Below are positions 13,378-23,994 of a stretch of 64,000 nucleotides of DNA, piece after piece (within the stretch, counting starts at the first letter, position 1; each line of letters starts with the position of its first letter). This DNA is from Daedaleopsis sinensis (taxonomy: Eukaryota; Basidiomycota; Agaricomycetes; Polyporales; Polyporaceae). A program made the translations under genes and the position numbers. The notes under the pieces are model-generated. The model saw only the letters and a list, made by a program, of their open reading frames with translations. It did no database searches and had not been told where the DNA came from. The DNA lies in NCBI GenBank assembly GCA_033807695.1, contig CM066307.1, forward strand, positions 1,550,001 to 1,614,000, read 5' to 3'.

Positions 13378-13389
13378 CACGTGCACGTG
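13378..13389. promoter_or_regulatory. Tandem E-box palindrome upstream of dioxygenase
   Basis: The 12-bp perfect palindrome CACGTGCACGTG consists of two adjacent CACGTG E-boxes. It lies about 160 bp before the dioxygenase start codon and 67 bp before its TATA box. In yeasts CACGTG is bound by bHLH factors such as Cbf1 (sulfur genes) and Pho4 (phosphate genes). The role here is inferred. Confidence 0.45.
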
Positions 13390-13455
13390 TCGCAATACAG
13401 CCTTCCCTTCGCGCAAGGAACCAAGCTCTCCAAATGTCGAATGCGTACCCACGTC

Positions 13456-13462
13456 TATAAAA
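13456..13462 (+). promoter_or_regulatory. TATA box of dioxygenase gene
   Basis: TATAAAA lies 86-92 bp upstream of the ATG at 13548, a typical distance for a fungal core promoter with a short leader. Confidence 0.6.
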
Positions 13463-13547
13463 CGCGCTCCCGACGGCCAAGCCCCGTAGCTGTGCCCACC
13501 AAAGCTATCGGTCGCTGCAACCTTCCATTGTCAAACCAAACCCCACA

Positions 13548-16356
13548 ATGGCTCCCGTCGCTACCGAAACCATCACGAACCAGGAGGCCGCCCCGAAGGC
13601 TCCTGTGAAGGCTTCGAACGGCAACCTGGCTGCGCAGGTCTTCAACCCTTTCTACTCCCCGACGAATGGGGCGGATGAGAATGACGAGGACTACAAGTAC
13701 TCGAAGTACAAGGTACGCACTGCGTATATAGGAACACATGCGCCCCTACGTTCTGTGATTGCCTGATGCTAACATCCGCCTTGACCATAGCCTCGCTTCC
13801 CTGACGTCAAATGGGAGCCCCTCACCGAGTTCCCGGTCACGGATCGCGCACAGTTCGCCGATCCGGAGAAAAAGAGCCTGCTGTCGGCGGTGTCGCAAAT
13901 CACGCATTTGACACCCGCCATTGGTACCGAGCTCCTCGGCATCGACCTGCGACAGCTCACAGATGCGCAGAAGGACGAGCTGTGCGTACCTATCTGTCTG
14001 TCTGCTACCAAACCCTTTATCACTATCATACCGACGACATCATAATCAATATCTGTACTCGAGAATGCCATGCAGTGCGACTGACCAGCTGTCATGATTT
14101 TCAGGGCTTTGCTCGTTGCTGAGCGTGGGGTTGTCTGTACGTCGACGCCATCCCTCTCTTGATGTTGTTGTGGCAGATCGCTGACGGCCTGCTCAATCTG
14201 CCGCACCGCAGTCTTCCGCGACCAGGAGATCAGCATCCAGGAGCAGCTCGAGCTCGCCCGCCACTTCGGGCCTCTCCACAAGCACGCGACGACGCCCGTC
14301 CCAAGGGAGCCCGGCCTCGAGGAGGTCCACGGTGCGTTTCTCCCCCTTTACCAGGCTCGGTGGCAGTAGGTCTAACAGTCACCGCGCTTCCCTCCTGCGC
14401 AGTCGTGTACACCGACGGCTCTCGCCGGCCGGACCCGAGCGCGTTCACGAAGATCGACCTCTGGCACTCGGACGTCTCCTACGAGCTGCAGCCGCCGAGC
14501 ACAACCTCGCTCAAGTTGATCACTGGGCCCCCGTACGGCGGCGACACGCTCTGGAGCTCCGGGTGCGTGCTGATACCTTCCGTTCTCACGGACACCCGGC
14601 AGAGAGGGCTGCTGACCACGTCGCCGACGCCGCTCTAGCTACGCACTCTACTCCTCGTTCAGCCCGGGCTTCCAGAAGTACCTCGAGGGGCTGACCGCCG
14701 TGCACAGCGCGGTCGCCCAGGCGGACGGCGCGCGCGCTGCGGGGCAGACTGTACGCCGCGAGCCGATCGAGACTGTCCACCCTGTTGTGCGCGTGCACCC
14801 GGTCACCGGGTGGAAGAGCATCTACGTGAACCCTGGCAAGTGCCCGTCCCCGTTCTTTTTGCGTCGCGGGCTTCGCGCGCAGCGCATGACGTATCTGACT
14901 CTGGCACGCAGGATTCACCCGCCGCATCGTCGGGGTGCCCAAGGCCGAGAGCGAGGCGATCCTCAGCCTGCTCTTCCACCAGATCGCGTGAGTGTCTCTC
15001 TGTTGTCCTTGTCTCCTTCATTCCTGGTCCGTGTTCGCGGAGCAGGCACGCCGTGTCCCGGAGTGCTGGGTGTGAATGAAACCTTGCACTTCGAGCGTGG
15101 CTGGGCCATCGCGCGTCGCAGCGGTGCAGATTGCCTGCTGCTGCGACACGCTCCGCGGCCGCTGTTGGGCATGCGCTGCTCCAGGAAGCTTCTCCTCGCG
15201 TTGCGGCGTCATGGGTAGGGGCCGATGCCACTAAAGATCCCGCGAAGGGATCGAGCGTGTGCGTGCTCTGTGGACCGTCCGTACTGCGCCTGCGCCTGCG
15301 TGCGCTCGCGCAGGGAAGATCCGGCAGTAGTGCAGCGGGCAGGGTTCCTGTCCCTTCTCCTCTCGCACCTGTTCGCGACTTCCCAGCTTCTCTTGTTCTT
15401 GTGTGCTTCGTGTCGTCGCACCCCCTGTCCCGCGAGTCGTCGCCGCGTTCTGTGCGTCGTCCTGAACCTCCGCTGACCATGCACGGTTTGTCAGCGACAA
15501 CCCAGACTTCCAGGTCCGCTTCCGCTGGCAGCCCAACTCGATTGCGTTCTGGGATAACAGGGTGAGTGCTCCCTTGCGTTGGCTCTGGCTCCCGCGGCGT
15601 CGTGTGCATATGACTTCATCTGCATCCTATTTGACACCGTCGCCGCGAGATTACTCCTGTTCCTTTCGCCCTTCCCTGTACGCACGTCGCCGCTCGCTGC
15701 GCGTGTTCCACAACCACAACCACCTTGCCATTGCCCATCTGTCCCAGCCTTTGTTCTCTCTGGTTCCCGGCTTCCATCTGCCACGCACCCATCCCTGCCA
15801 TGCTCCTGCACGTTTCCGGATCCCATCCATTGTAACTGCTACGTCTATGTCCCCTCCAACCCCTACCGCCACCGCCCTCCCAATGGCCACGGCCATCTCC
15901 AGCTGCCCATCTACCTCCCTCCCTCCCCTTCACTCACCCCACGATACCGATACCAATGTACCTCCTCCGTACGCACCGCCCCCGTGTGCATCTCCCCATC
16001 TCGTCCCATCTCCCCATCTCCCCCCATCTCGCCCCATCTCCGATCCCCTCCCTCGCCAACTGACAGTGACCGTGACGTGACGTGACGTGACGTGACGTGA
16101 CCGCGGACGCTGACCGCCCCGCGCGCCTTCGCAGATCGTGACGCACTCCGCGACGTTCGACTTCTTCCCGCACACGCGCCACGCGCTGCGCGCGACCCCG
16201 CACGGCGAGCGCCCCACCTCCGTCGCCGCGCACGAGGCGGCCGCGGGCGCGCCCGCGCGCGACTGGCTGCGCGAGCTGTGGGCGCGCGAGGGGGTCGCGC
16301 CTGCGCCTGCGCCTGAGGCGGGCGCGGGGAGCCGCCCGCGCGGGTACAACGACTGA
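13548..16356 (+). CDS. TauD/TfdA-type 2-oxoglutarate dioxygenase
   Basis: Fe(II)/2-oxoglutarate-dependent dioxygenase of the taurine/sulfonate (TauD, yeast Jlp1) and alkyl-sulfatase group. It probably oxidises a sulfonate or related acid to release sulfite or sulfate. The N-terminal MAPVATETITNQEAAPKAPV tail precedes PFYSPTNG and the conserved LTPAIGTELLGIDLRQL. The core has VVFFRDQ, then IDLWHSDVSYELQPP with the H-x-D iron ligands, then GGDTLWSSGYALY. The distal His is in FFPHTRHALR, whose last Arg should bind 2-oxoglutarate. The product is about 400 residues with an Ala/Pro-rich end. Two introns are far longer than the others in the window: 14988-15494 (507 bp) and 15562-16134 (573 bp). The sulfonate role is inferred from family; herbicide- or xanthine-type substrates are possible alternatives. 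Confidence 0.88.
16071..16100 (+). repeat. (CGTGA)6 pentanucleotide repeat in an intron
   Basis: Six perfect copies of CGTGA lie 34 bp before the 3' splice site of the 573-bp dioxygenase intron. A C-rich CATCTCC-type tract precedes it (about 15985-16045). Confidence 0.9.
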
Positions 16357-17237
16357 TTACTGAGTACTCGGGTGCTTGTCGATAGCGGGCGCGATTGACG
16401 GCAAAGGGAGGCGCGCGCGACTTTGTAGATACGCATGTACGAGTTGAAGTTAGTTGGATCTGAACGGAACGCGAATGTCAAAGTACATCTGTACATACAG
16501 CGCGCGCGCGCGAACGCGCACACGGGCGATGGCACGATGGCATCGGGCGAACGCGGGGCGAGGGGGGATCACTGATCAGGGTGATCGCCCGCGCCGCCAC
16601 CGTGACCCGTGACCCGTGACCTGTGACATGTGACCGTGACTCTCTTCCTCTTCCTCTTCCCCCAGATCTTACCTACTCCCTCTTACCTACTCTTACTCAT
16701 GTACTGTATACATATCAGGATCTATCCGGCGTCGGATTCGGATTCGGATTCGAATTTCGACGTCGACGCGCGCCGATCGCTCGATCGATCCCGTCACAGA
16801 TGTCGATGTCGATGTCGATGCGCGGTCGCCCGGGGGCCGGGCCCCGCGATGCATCGCACCGCACGTACGCCGATGGATCGCGCCAGATCCTCGCGCACGC
16901 CTCCCCCGGCACACAGTACTTGTACTTGTGGGACGCTGCGCCGATCGCGCGGCGCTGCTGTGTCACTGTACATATGGATGTGGTATTAGGCGCAGCGCAT
17001 GCGGGCGCGGTACACGGTACGCGGTATTACGACGGCTCGAGATTAACACGACGACACGACACGACACGACAACAAGCGTTCGAAGACAGTCACACTGGAC
17101 AGATAGATCCACAGGAGCGATGGGCGCACTGCATGTGCGGCGGAGGGCGGGGGGTAGGCATATGGCGGAGCAGGCCGTGTTTGCGGATATGGCCGCTGTC
17201 GAAGACGACGACGCGTGTATATACGTATACGCCCCAA
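16357..17237. repeat. Convergent spacer with several short tandem repeats
   Basis: Gene-free stretch between the dioxygenase (+) and GATA factor (-) 3' ends. It contains a CG run near 16500-16510, degenerate GTGACC repeats at about 16600-16640, GGATTC repeats at about 16736-16755, GATGTC repeats near 16799-16820, and a CGACA repeat near 17048-17070. Open frames here are compositional and show no protein features. Confidence 0.7.
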
Positions 17238-19612
17238 TCACTGCGGCGACGCGCGCGCATGCGACGGCGGGTGCGATGCGCGCACGTACGACTGGGGCTC
17301 GTTGCTGTTGCCGTTGCCGTACCCGCCGCGCTCGTTGCCGTTGCCGGGGGCGGGGCCGCCGGACGCCGTCATCCACGGCGGCGGCGGGACGGGCGCCCCC
17401 GCGGCGTGCGGCGGGGCCATCATCTGGTGCGACGGGGCGCCGTTGACGGCGGGCATGAGCTGGTACGAGCCCGGGTGTTGCGGCGGCGGCGGCGGCGGGG
17501 CCTGTTTGGACTGGGGCTGGGGCTGGGGCTGGTCGTACGGGGATTGTGGCGGCTGGTTCTGGTGCGCGGGGGGATGGGGATGGGGGTGCCCCGAGGAGTG
17601 CGGGGGGTCGCTGCCGTCGCCGCCGCTGCCCCGCGCGGATGCGGTCGACGCACGCAGCATCTGGAGATCGATGGGGGGCGCCTTCATCCCGTTGTCCAGA
17701 GTTTTATCGCGCTTCCGCATTAGCTTCGCGTAGTCTGTGGTGACGGTCGAAGGGGTCAGTCAGTACGTGCAGCGGTCGGCGGGCGAGGTTTGGACGACTC
17801 ACGCAAGCCGCACGCGTTGCACAACGTACGCGCCCCGTCGGGGCCGCGTCGCCACTCTGGGGTCTCACGAATGTTGCACGAGTGGCATTTGCCAGGCGGG
17901 GTGGCTCGCTGGACGTTGTATCAGTCTCCGAGACGTTCGTGAACAGGAGGGCGGTGTGGCACTCACACTGCGCTTTCGGTACTTGTTCTTCTGCTGCCCA
18001 GGCGCAGCACCGCCCGTGCTCGACTGACGTTTGTTGCGGATGATCTGCATGTCGGCCTCGGCAGTCGACTGCGCCTGTTCGTCGAAGTACGGGGATTGCG
18101 TGGGGGTCTGTCGTTCAGAATCAAACAGGCACGCTCCTCGATGGAGCGAAACACTCACGTCGTATCCATTAGCGGGAGCCGGCTCCCCGTCGTGAGCCAT
18201 GTCTTCCCAGGGCCTTTTCGGCGGACGAGTGTGCTCATCGGCAGCATTGGCGGTCGCAGGATAGGCCTCTTTGCGCGAGACTTCCTCGCCCAGGTCCAGA
18301 CGCCGCAACTCCTCGAGGAGGTGAACGACGTCAGAAGCGTGGCTGTTCATCTCCGCGAGTTCGGGAGGAGCGGGTGCCAGATGGGGGTGCGTGTTCGCAA
18401 GTTGTGCTACAAGCAAATGAGTGATCGAGACTGATTCACCGAAACGCGTCGCATACCGTAATGGTTGGCAAACCCATACAGGATCGAGCAATGGCGGACA
18501 ATCTGCGGATATATGACTTGTGAGCGACCATACGAACAGCGGGGCGGTGACTGAATAACCTCGGAGATCACATGGTGGCGGCGACTGGCCCGCTCGGCAT
18601 CCGCAGGATTGGGCACGCTCGGCGGCCTTGCCTCGACATTCGCCGGCACTAAAGGCGTGGTGCGTGCATAGCCGTTATATTGCTGCTGCTGAGACGGCGG
18701 CGGCGGCTGGGGTTGTGCAGGAGGGTGCTGCCAGTGTTCTACGGGTTGTTGCGGCGGCGGGTAGGACCCTGGGGGCGGACCCTGCTGTTGGTGATGAGCA
18801 GGAGGCGCGGGTGGAGGCGGCATGTTGGCGTAATGCTGACGTTGCGGCACGGGCGGTGGCGGATACGGGGCATATCCGGGAGGCGGCTGGGACTGCGGCG
18901 CATGAGAGTAGTGGGAGGGTGGCTGCAGGGAGTGCTCTTGGGGTGGAGGAGGGGCAGCCTGTTGCGGGGGCGGCTGGTGGTATGCAGACGGTTGTGCTTG
19001 CGGGGGGTACGGAGGATACGGAGTCTGCAGGGTGGCGAGTGCAGATGGAAATCGAATAGGTTTAGATGACAACAAGTTAGCGCGTCATGCGTAAACGCCT
19101 TTCACGGGAGAACCTAGGCTTACGTGAGGAGAACGCGCAGGCGAGGCGCTGACGCCTGACTGGGAGGATCGGGACCTTTTCGACGAAGAGTCCGCAGGGT
19201 TCTCGGGACGCGGCGCTCCATGAGCCATAGGGTTGTGCGGGTTGTGAGGTGGCACGCCCTGGGGAGGCTGTTGGGTGGGAGGGGGCGGAGGCGCGTGCTG
19301 CGCGTGCGCGTATGGCGACGCGTCCTGCTTGGGCGGGGCGCCATACGGATGCGACTTTGGAGGCTGGTCGTGAGGAGGAGGCATGTTGTGGGAGTGCTGA
19401 GACTGAGGATGAGCAGGAGAGGGAGGAGGATGGGGACGGCCCCAAGAGGCGGCATCGTGTCGTGCACGGGGGTGTTCTGGGCGACCGGAGCCGTTAGTGG
19501 GGGCACCATCCTGTCCAGGGGGAGGGAAGTTGAGGTCCTTGATAGAGGGCAGACGGACGTCCATGGGAGGCGGGAGAGAATAGGAGGAGTACTGGGGAGG
19601 GTGGGAGGACAT
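17238..19612 (-). CDS. GATA-type zinc-finger transcription factor (NsdD-like)
   Basis: Sequence-specific DNA-binding regulator expected to recognise GATA sites in the nucleus. The start [20 protein letters not shown] opens a long proline- and glutamine-rich region. A mid-protein block follows: [12 protein letters not shown], then [20 protein letters not shown]. Then comes a basic stretch and one C4 finger, [17 protein letters not shown] through [17 protein letters not shown], spacing C-x2-C-x18-C-x2-C. The finger is cut by an intron after CNACGL (about 17720-17895). The C-terminal tail is again Pro/Gln-rich and ends SHARASPQ. A single C-terminal finger after a helical LLEEL block resembles NsdD regulators of sexual development rather than AreA/Nit2. 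That subgrouping is inferred. Very low-complexity ends make homology outside the finger unreliable. Confidence 0.88.
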
Positions 19613-22152
19613 GGCGGCGGAGGAGACGGAGGAGAGGAGGAGGTGTATAACTGCTGTATCTCCCGATTAACCCGGATCTGGTTGCGAATCGGAGAGGGCT
19701 AAATCCGGCGAGGTGGGAGAGAAAGTGGCTGGGGGAGGAAATGTTGCGGAAAAAGCGAGAGGTGGTGGATGGAGGGGGGCCAGGGCGGCGTTCGTGCGCA
19801 GCCGGAGGACGGACGGGCAGAGGAGGTCGCTGGCAGCTGTCTGGAGGGGGGAGAAGGAGGATGGAAACAAGGAGGAGGACCGGCCGGCTAACTAGATCAC
19901 CAAAACCAATCTGAGCGGAGTCTGAATCTCGCGCGGCCCACAGCGTATGGAATTCCGCAGAAAAGCGCCGACGGGCGAGAGGAAGGCAGATTGGCTGCGT
20001 ATCCGTCCCTCCGGGGCCGTGTGTGGCTGGGGTTGGATGCGCGGCGGACGTGGGGGGGCAGGGGACGGGGAGACGGGGGCAGCGTCGGGGGAGGACGAGG
20101 ACGAGGACGAGATTCGAGGACGCAGCGAGATCCGCATCAGCAATCTCGAGAACCGGGACAGCCGGGAATCTGTCCTGGCCCGATACTAGATCCTCCGCTA
20201 CCAGTCCCGTACGTAAATTCCCCATCGCGGCGGAACGGCGATTCCCTCTCGGCGCCGCCCTTGGCCCATCCTCCGTCATCCCACCGCCCTTCTTCCGGCT
20301 GCTGTCCTCGCCCCTACCGCCCTCCTCCTCCTCCTCCTCTCCCACTCCTCCGCCCCACCGAGCCCCAGCCACGGCCGCATCGCAGCCGACGACGGGGGTT
20401 GCGCGCACCGCCTCGCTGGAGACGCGACTGATCGTGAGGGGAGATGGGTATGGCAGTTGCGCGCCGGTGCCTGATGCGGACGGGACCCGTTGCCTAATTA
20501 TATTCGATCTGGATACGGCAGATCATCCTCTTCTCCGGGTCTTGCATGCACATATCGAGCACACGGCGGCGTTTGGCACCACGGACGCGCGCCTGTGCGT
20601 CATCGCTCACACAACTACGTACCTCCTCCCCCGCCTCCCCGACCTCCCTCGCCGCCGCCCCGCCCGCCCCCGACGCCGTCGAGGCCGTCGAGCCCATGCC
20701 GCCCGCCCGCGAGCAGTCCGCGTGTGTTTTTACGGCACAAGACGACCGCGGGCGACTACGGAGGGCAGCCTAAACCCCAAACGGCATGAACCATATTGGA
20801 CCCAGACGGTGCGGGTGCACACCGAGCCCGATCGGGGCGTCCAGCCAGCGTGACAACCATGCCCCTCCCAGCGTGCCCACATGATGCCGCGAGTTGCCGC
20901 GCTTCCCCTGCGCACGTCCGCACGCACGCCTCCCACCCTCCCAGCTGCCCCCCTGGCCGCAGCGCGCCCCGGCGTCCACACTTGCAAGCAGCCAGCAGCG
21001 AACGCCACGGACGGCGCGACGGGCTTCGAAGCGCATCCAGCTGCACGCACCCAAAACCTTCCCTGCCTTCCAACTTGAACTTGAACTTCCCCACCCCGCG
21101 GCCGCGTTGCGCGCGCGGTCACGCGCGTGACTGGACTGGACCACAGATCGGGCCGTGGCGTGCAGATTGCCTCTCGTCCACGCCCGATAAGAACGTGCAC
21201 ACGTGCCGCGTGCGGGGCCTTCGCGGCCTCTGGACTCTGCGCGCTCGCTCCCACCCTCGGGCATTCCAACTCAGCTCACGCTCTGCCCAGCTCTGCCCAC
21301 GAAGCTCAGGCGATGGCCAAGCGCGCGTGCCGGCGGCGTGTTGCTGTTGGCACTGGCAGATATCTGTGCCTGGCGACTTCGTGATGCAGCACGCACCCTC
21401 GTCCGCTCCGCCGTGGTCCGTGGGGGGGGAAGAGGAAAAGGAAGTAAATCACTTGCTCGACCGCTTTCGCGCGGGCGAGGGATGTCGTAACGACTGTGGC
21501 ACCGTGCGGCGAGTAGCCTCGTTCTACAGCGTCCGCGTCCGGCTGAGAACCGACGCGGACGGCCCACACTCCTGCGGTCTGGCCGCGCCCTGGGGCCCAC
21601 GCTCCGCACTGCGACGTCCGGACCAGCGACGAAGCACGGACACGGACACGGATATGGAGCTCTGAGCTCTGAAGTCAGAAGCCAGAAGGCAAACCCCCGA
21701 ACCTAAGTACTACATACTAGATCCTGGCACAACCATACACCGACCGACAGGCGGCGGGCACAGGGCGGGCACTGGACGAATTCGAATAAGTATCCGAGTT
21801 CCACACGCGCGCGCATGCACGCACACGTCAGTCCGCAGGATACAGTTCTGCCCACCGGCAGTCCAGACGTCAACGCGTCAACGGCCACAAAAATGGAAGC
21901 ACCGTGACGACTCGCCGCGGGACCCGCCTGAGGCGCGACGTCGCGTCAGGCCTTCAGCTTCAGGGACGCCCCTAGACATCATCGTTCGGGTTCCCCAGCT
22001 CGGACAGGACGCGCGACGCGACGCTCGCCGATCGCCCACAGCCCACAGCCTACAGCCTATCTCGCATCGCTCGATGCGTGGGAGGAGCGGCAGCCAGCCA
22101 GCACCGCCAGGACTATGATAGGTACCACCGCGATGCGTGGTCCGCATCTTGG

Positions 22153-22180
22153 AAACAAACGAACAAACAAACAAACAAAT
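22153..22180 (+). repeat. (ACAA)n-type microsatellite
   Basis: A run of AAAC/ACAA units with one interruption, in the large gap upstream of the GATA factor. Confidence 0.85.
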
Positions 22181-22292
22181 GAACCGCAAACCGCGATGGG
22201 CGCGGAGGCACCGCAAGCCAGGCGCGACGGCCGTGGCCCCGGCCGCGGACGAACTTAGCACTGGCAGCCTGACGAACCCCGACTCCTGGGCC

Positions 22293-22316
22293 TGCGACGC
22301 GACGCGACGCGACGCA
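22293..22316 (+). repeat. (GCGAC)n microsatellite
   Basis: Four to five copies of the pentamer GCGAC in tandem, in the gene-poor gap. Confidence 0.85.
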
Positions 22317-23076
22317 GAGCTGCCAATCGCGGCCGCCTGTTGAACGTTGACGTTGGGGAAGAGCTGCCAATCGCCTGTTGGCGAAGCGCGAAGCGTCGAG
22401 CGTCGAGCGTTGGCGTCATCACCCCCCGCTCTGCGACACACCGTGACCTTCGCCCGGCTCCCGTCGCGCCCGGATCTTGGGGCTGAACTCGGAACCCAGC
22501 CTGAGGAAGCAGGAAGCAGGGCCCTGGGAAGGCTGGGAGGGAGGCGCGAGGCCCACTTCGGGATTGCAGCACGTCTGCGCTGCGTGCGTGATGGCCCGGA
22601 CACTGTCCACGTCCACGTCCACTGTCCACTGTCCAGGGGTGACCGGTGACCGTCCAGGGGCGGCCGGCGACCGTCGACGCTTCGTCCCCAGCTGAGCATG
22701 CTGCATGCCGCACGACCAGCACCAACGCGGTATTCCGTGAAGACCCCTCAGCGCTCAGCGCTCAGCCCCGGCGCACCGTACGGGGCGGGCGGCGAGCTCG
22801 AGTCGCCACACGCACTCTGCTGGCCGCGACCGCGACCGCGTTCGGAGTCACAAGTTACAACCAGTCACAAGGAAGGGTGCTGCACGCGCACGCGCACGCG
22901 CACGCGTCCGAGCGAGCCCAGACGGCACTGGCACGCCAGAACTTGAACACACTCCCCGCGCGGGTGCGTCGAGGATCCGACTTCGACTTCTGTCTTCTAA
23001 AGGATGCGCCGCGCCGGCGGATGCCTCAGCCTGGCTATAGGGCCCTGCGCAGCGTCCGCGTCCGCGTCCGCATCCT

Positions 23077-23160
23077 CATCCTCCACGGGCACAGACTCGG
23101 GCACGGAGACGGGCACGGGCAAGGGCACGGGCACGGGCATGGACTCGGGCATGGGAACGG
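23077..23160 (+). repeat. GGGCAC-type minisatellite
   Basis: A degenerate six-base repeat (GGGCACGGGCAA/T and CTCGGGCATGG variants) over about 80 bp. It produces repetitive His-Gly or Pro-Val frames on the two strands, which explains part of the spurious long open frames there. Confidence 0.8.
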
Positions 23161-23983
23161 ATTGGGGACGGATTGGGGACGGGTTGGGGGGCGCGTCCTG
23201 CCCGGAGAGGCAACTGGGGGGCCGCTGCCGCGGACGCGGCGAGTCTGAGTTAGTTTGACAGGCGTAGGGACCTGGGACAGGCGATCCGAGTTCTGGCCGT
23301 TGCCGAGCAGAAGCGCGATGGGCCCGTGGGAGGTGCCCGTGGGTGGGGGGTGGGGGCCTCGAGCGACGCGTGCAATTGGAGTGCGCTCGCGGTGCGCGTG
23401 CTCCTGCGAGTCGCCGGTGCCGGTGCCAGTGCCAGTGCGAGCTCAACGACGTCGTCCGTCGACGCCGACGGGGTTGCGAGGTCTGTTCCTGTTCCGCGGC
23501 CGAACGCTTGATTGATGAGCGTGCACTGGAGTCTGGAGAAGCGCACCGCACCGGTCGGGCACCGCAACAATCAGATCTGGGAGCGTGGAGGTGCGTTGTG
23601 GCGATCTGGGCGGCCGCGCTAGCGCATATGCTTACCGGGATGCAGATCGATGCGCCCGGACGACGCGAAAGGAAAGCTCCCGGGGTTGCGAGCGCGCAAC
23701 GGTGCGGGCGGAAACACAGCACGACCTTCGCTTGGGCGCGTTGACGTCGGCGGAAAGTGTCGTCGTCGTCGTAGTGGCGGCTGTCGATGCCAGTCAGCGA
23801 GCATTGAGCAAGCCCGACCGAGTCGGCGAACACGCAGGACGTACTTACCGCGCAATCGCCGTGTCCGTCACGGTGGACCACAGCCGTCGCTGCGCTGAGC
23901 ACATATGAACTTCAAGTTGCAGCCTGAGCCCGAACAGGCCGTAGCGCAAGTTGTTCCGCGCGTCGCGAGCTGGTGATAGAAGA

Positions 23984-23994
23984 TGAAGCTTGAA
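23984..23994 (-). repeat. Dispersed 11-mer TTCAAGCTTCA, copy 1
   Basis: Reads TGAAGCTTGAA on the plus strand. It is one of four exact copies of the same 11-mer in non-coding DNA of this window; 75 bp before it is the related GAACTTCAAGTTGC. Confidence 0.7.

Larger units (their letters stand above)
12323..13547. other. Gene-free stretch containing the dioxygenase promoter
   Basis: No coding region is supported; the short open frames at 12523-12928 show no recognisable features. The right end carries a tandem CACGTG element and a TATA box (listed separately). Confidence 0.55.

Noticed and set aside
19494..20408. 304-codon minus-strand open frame
   Set aside because: It overlaps the GATA-factor start and leader, is Arg/Pro/Ser-rich, and has no domain; it is best explained by GC-rich composition.
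20023..20853. 276-codon plus-strand open frame
   Set aside because: It overlaps other frames on both strands, with compositional bias and no motif; not supported as a gene.
22997..23902. 301-codon minus-strand open frame
   Set aside because: Its C-terminal part is the translated GGGCAC minisatellite, and the rest lacks any protein signature.
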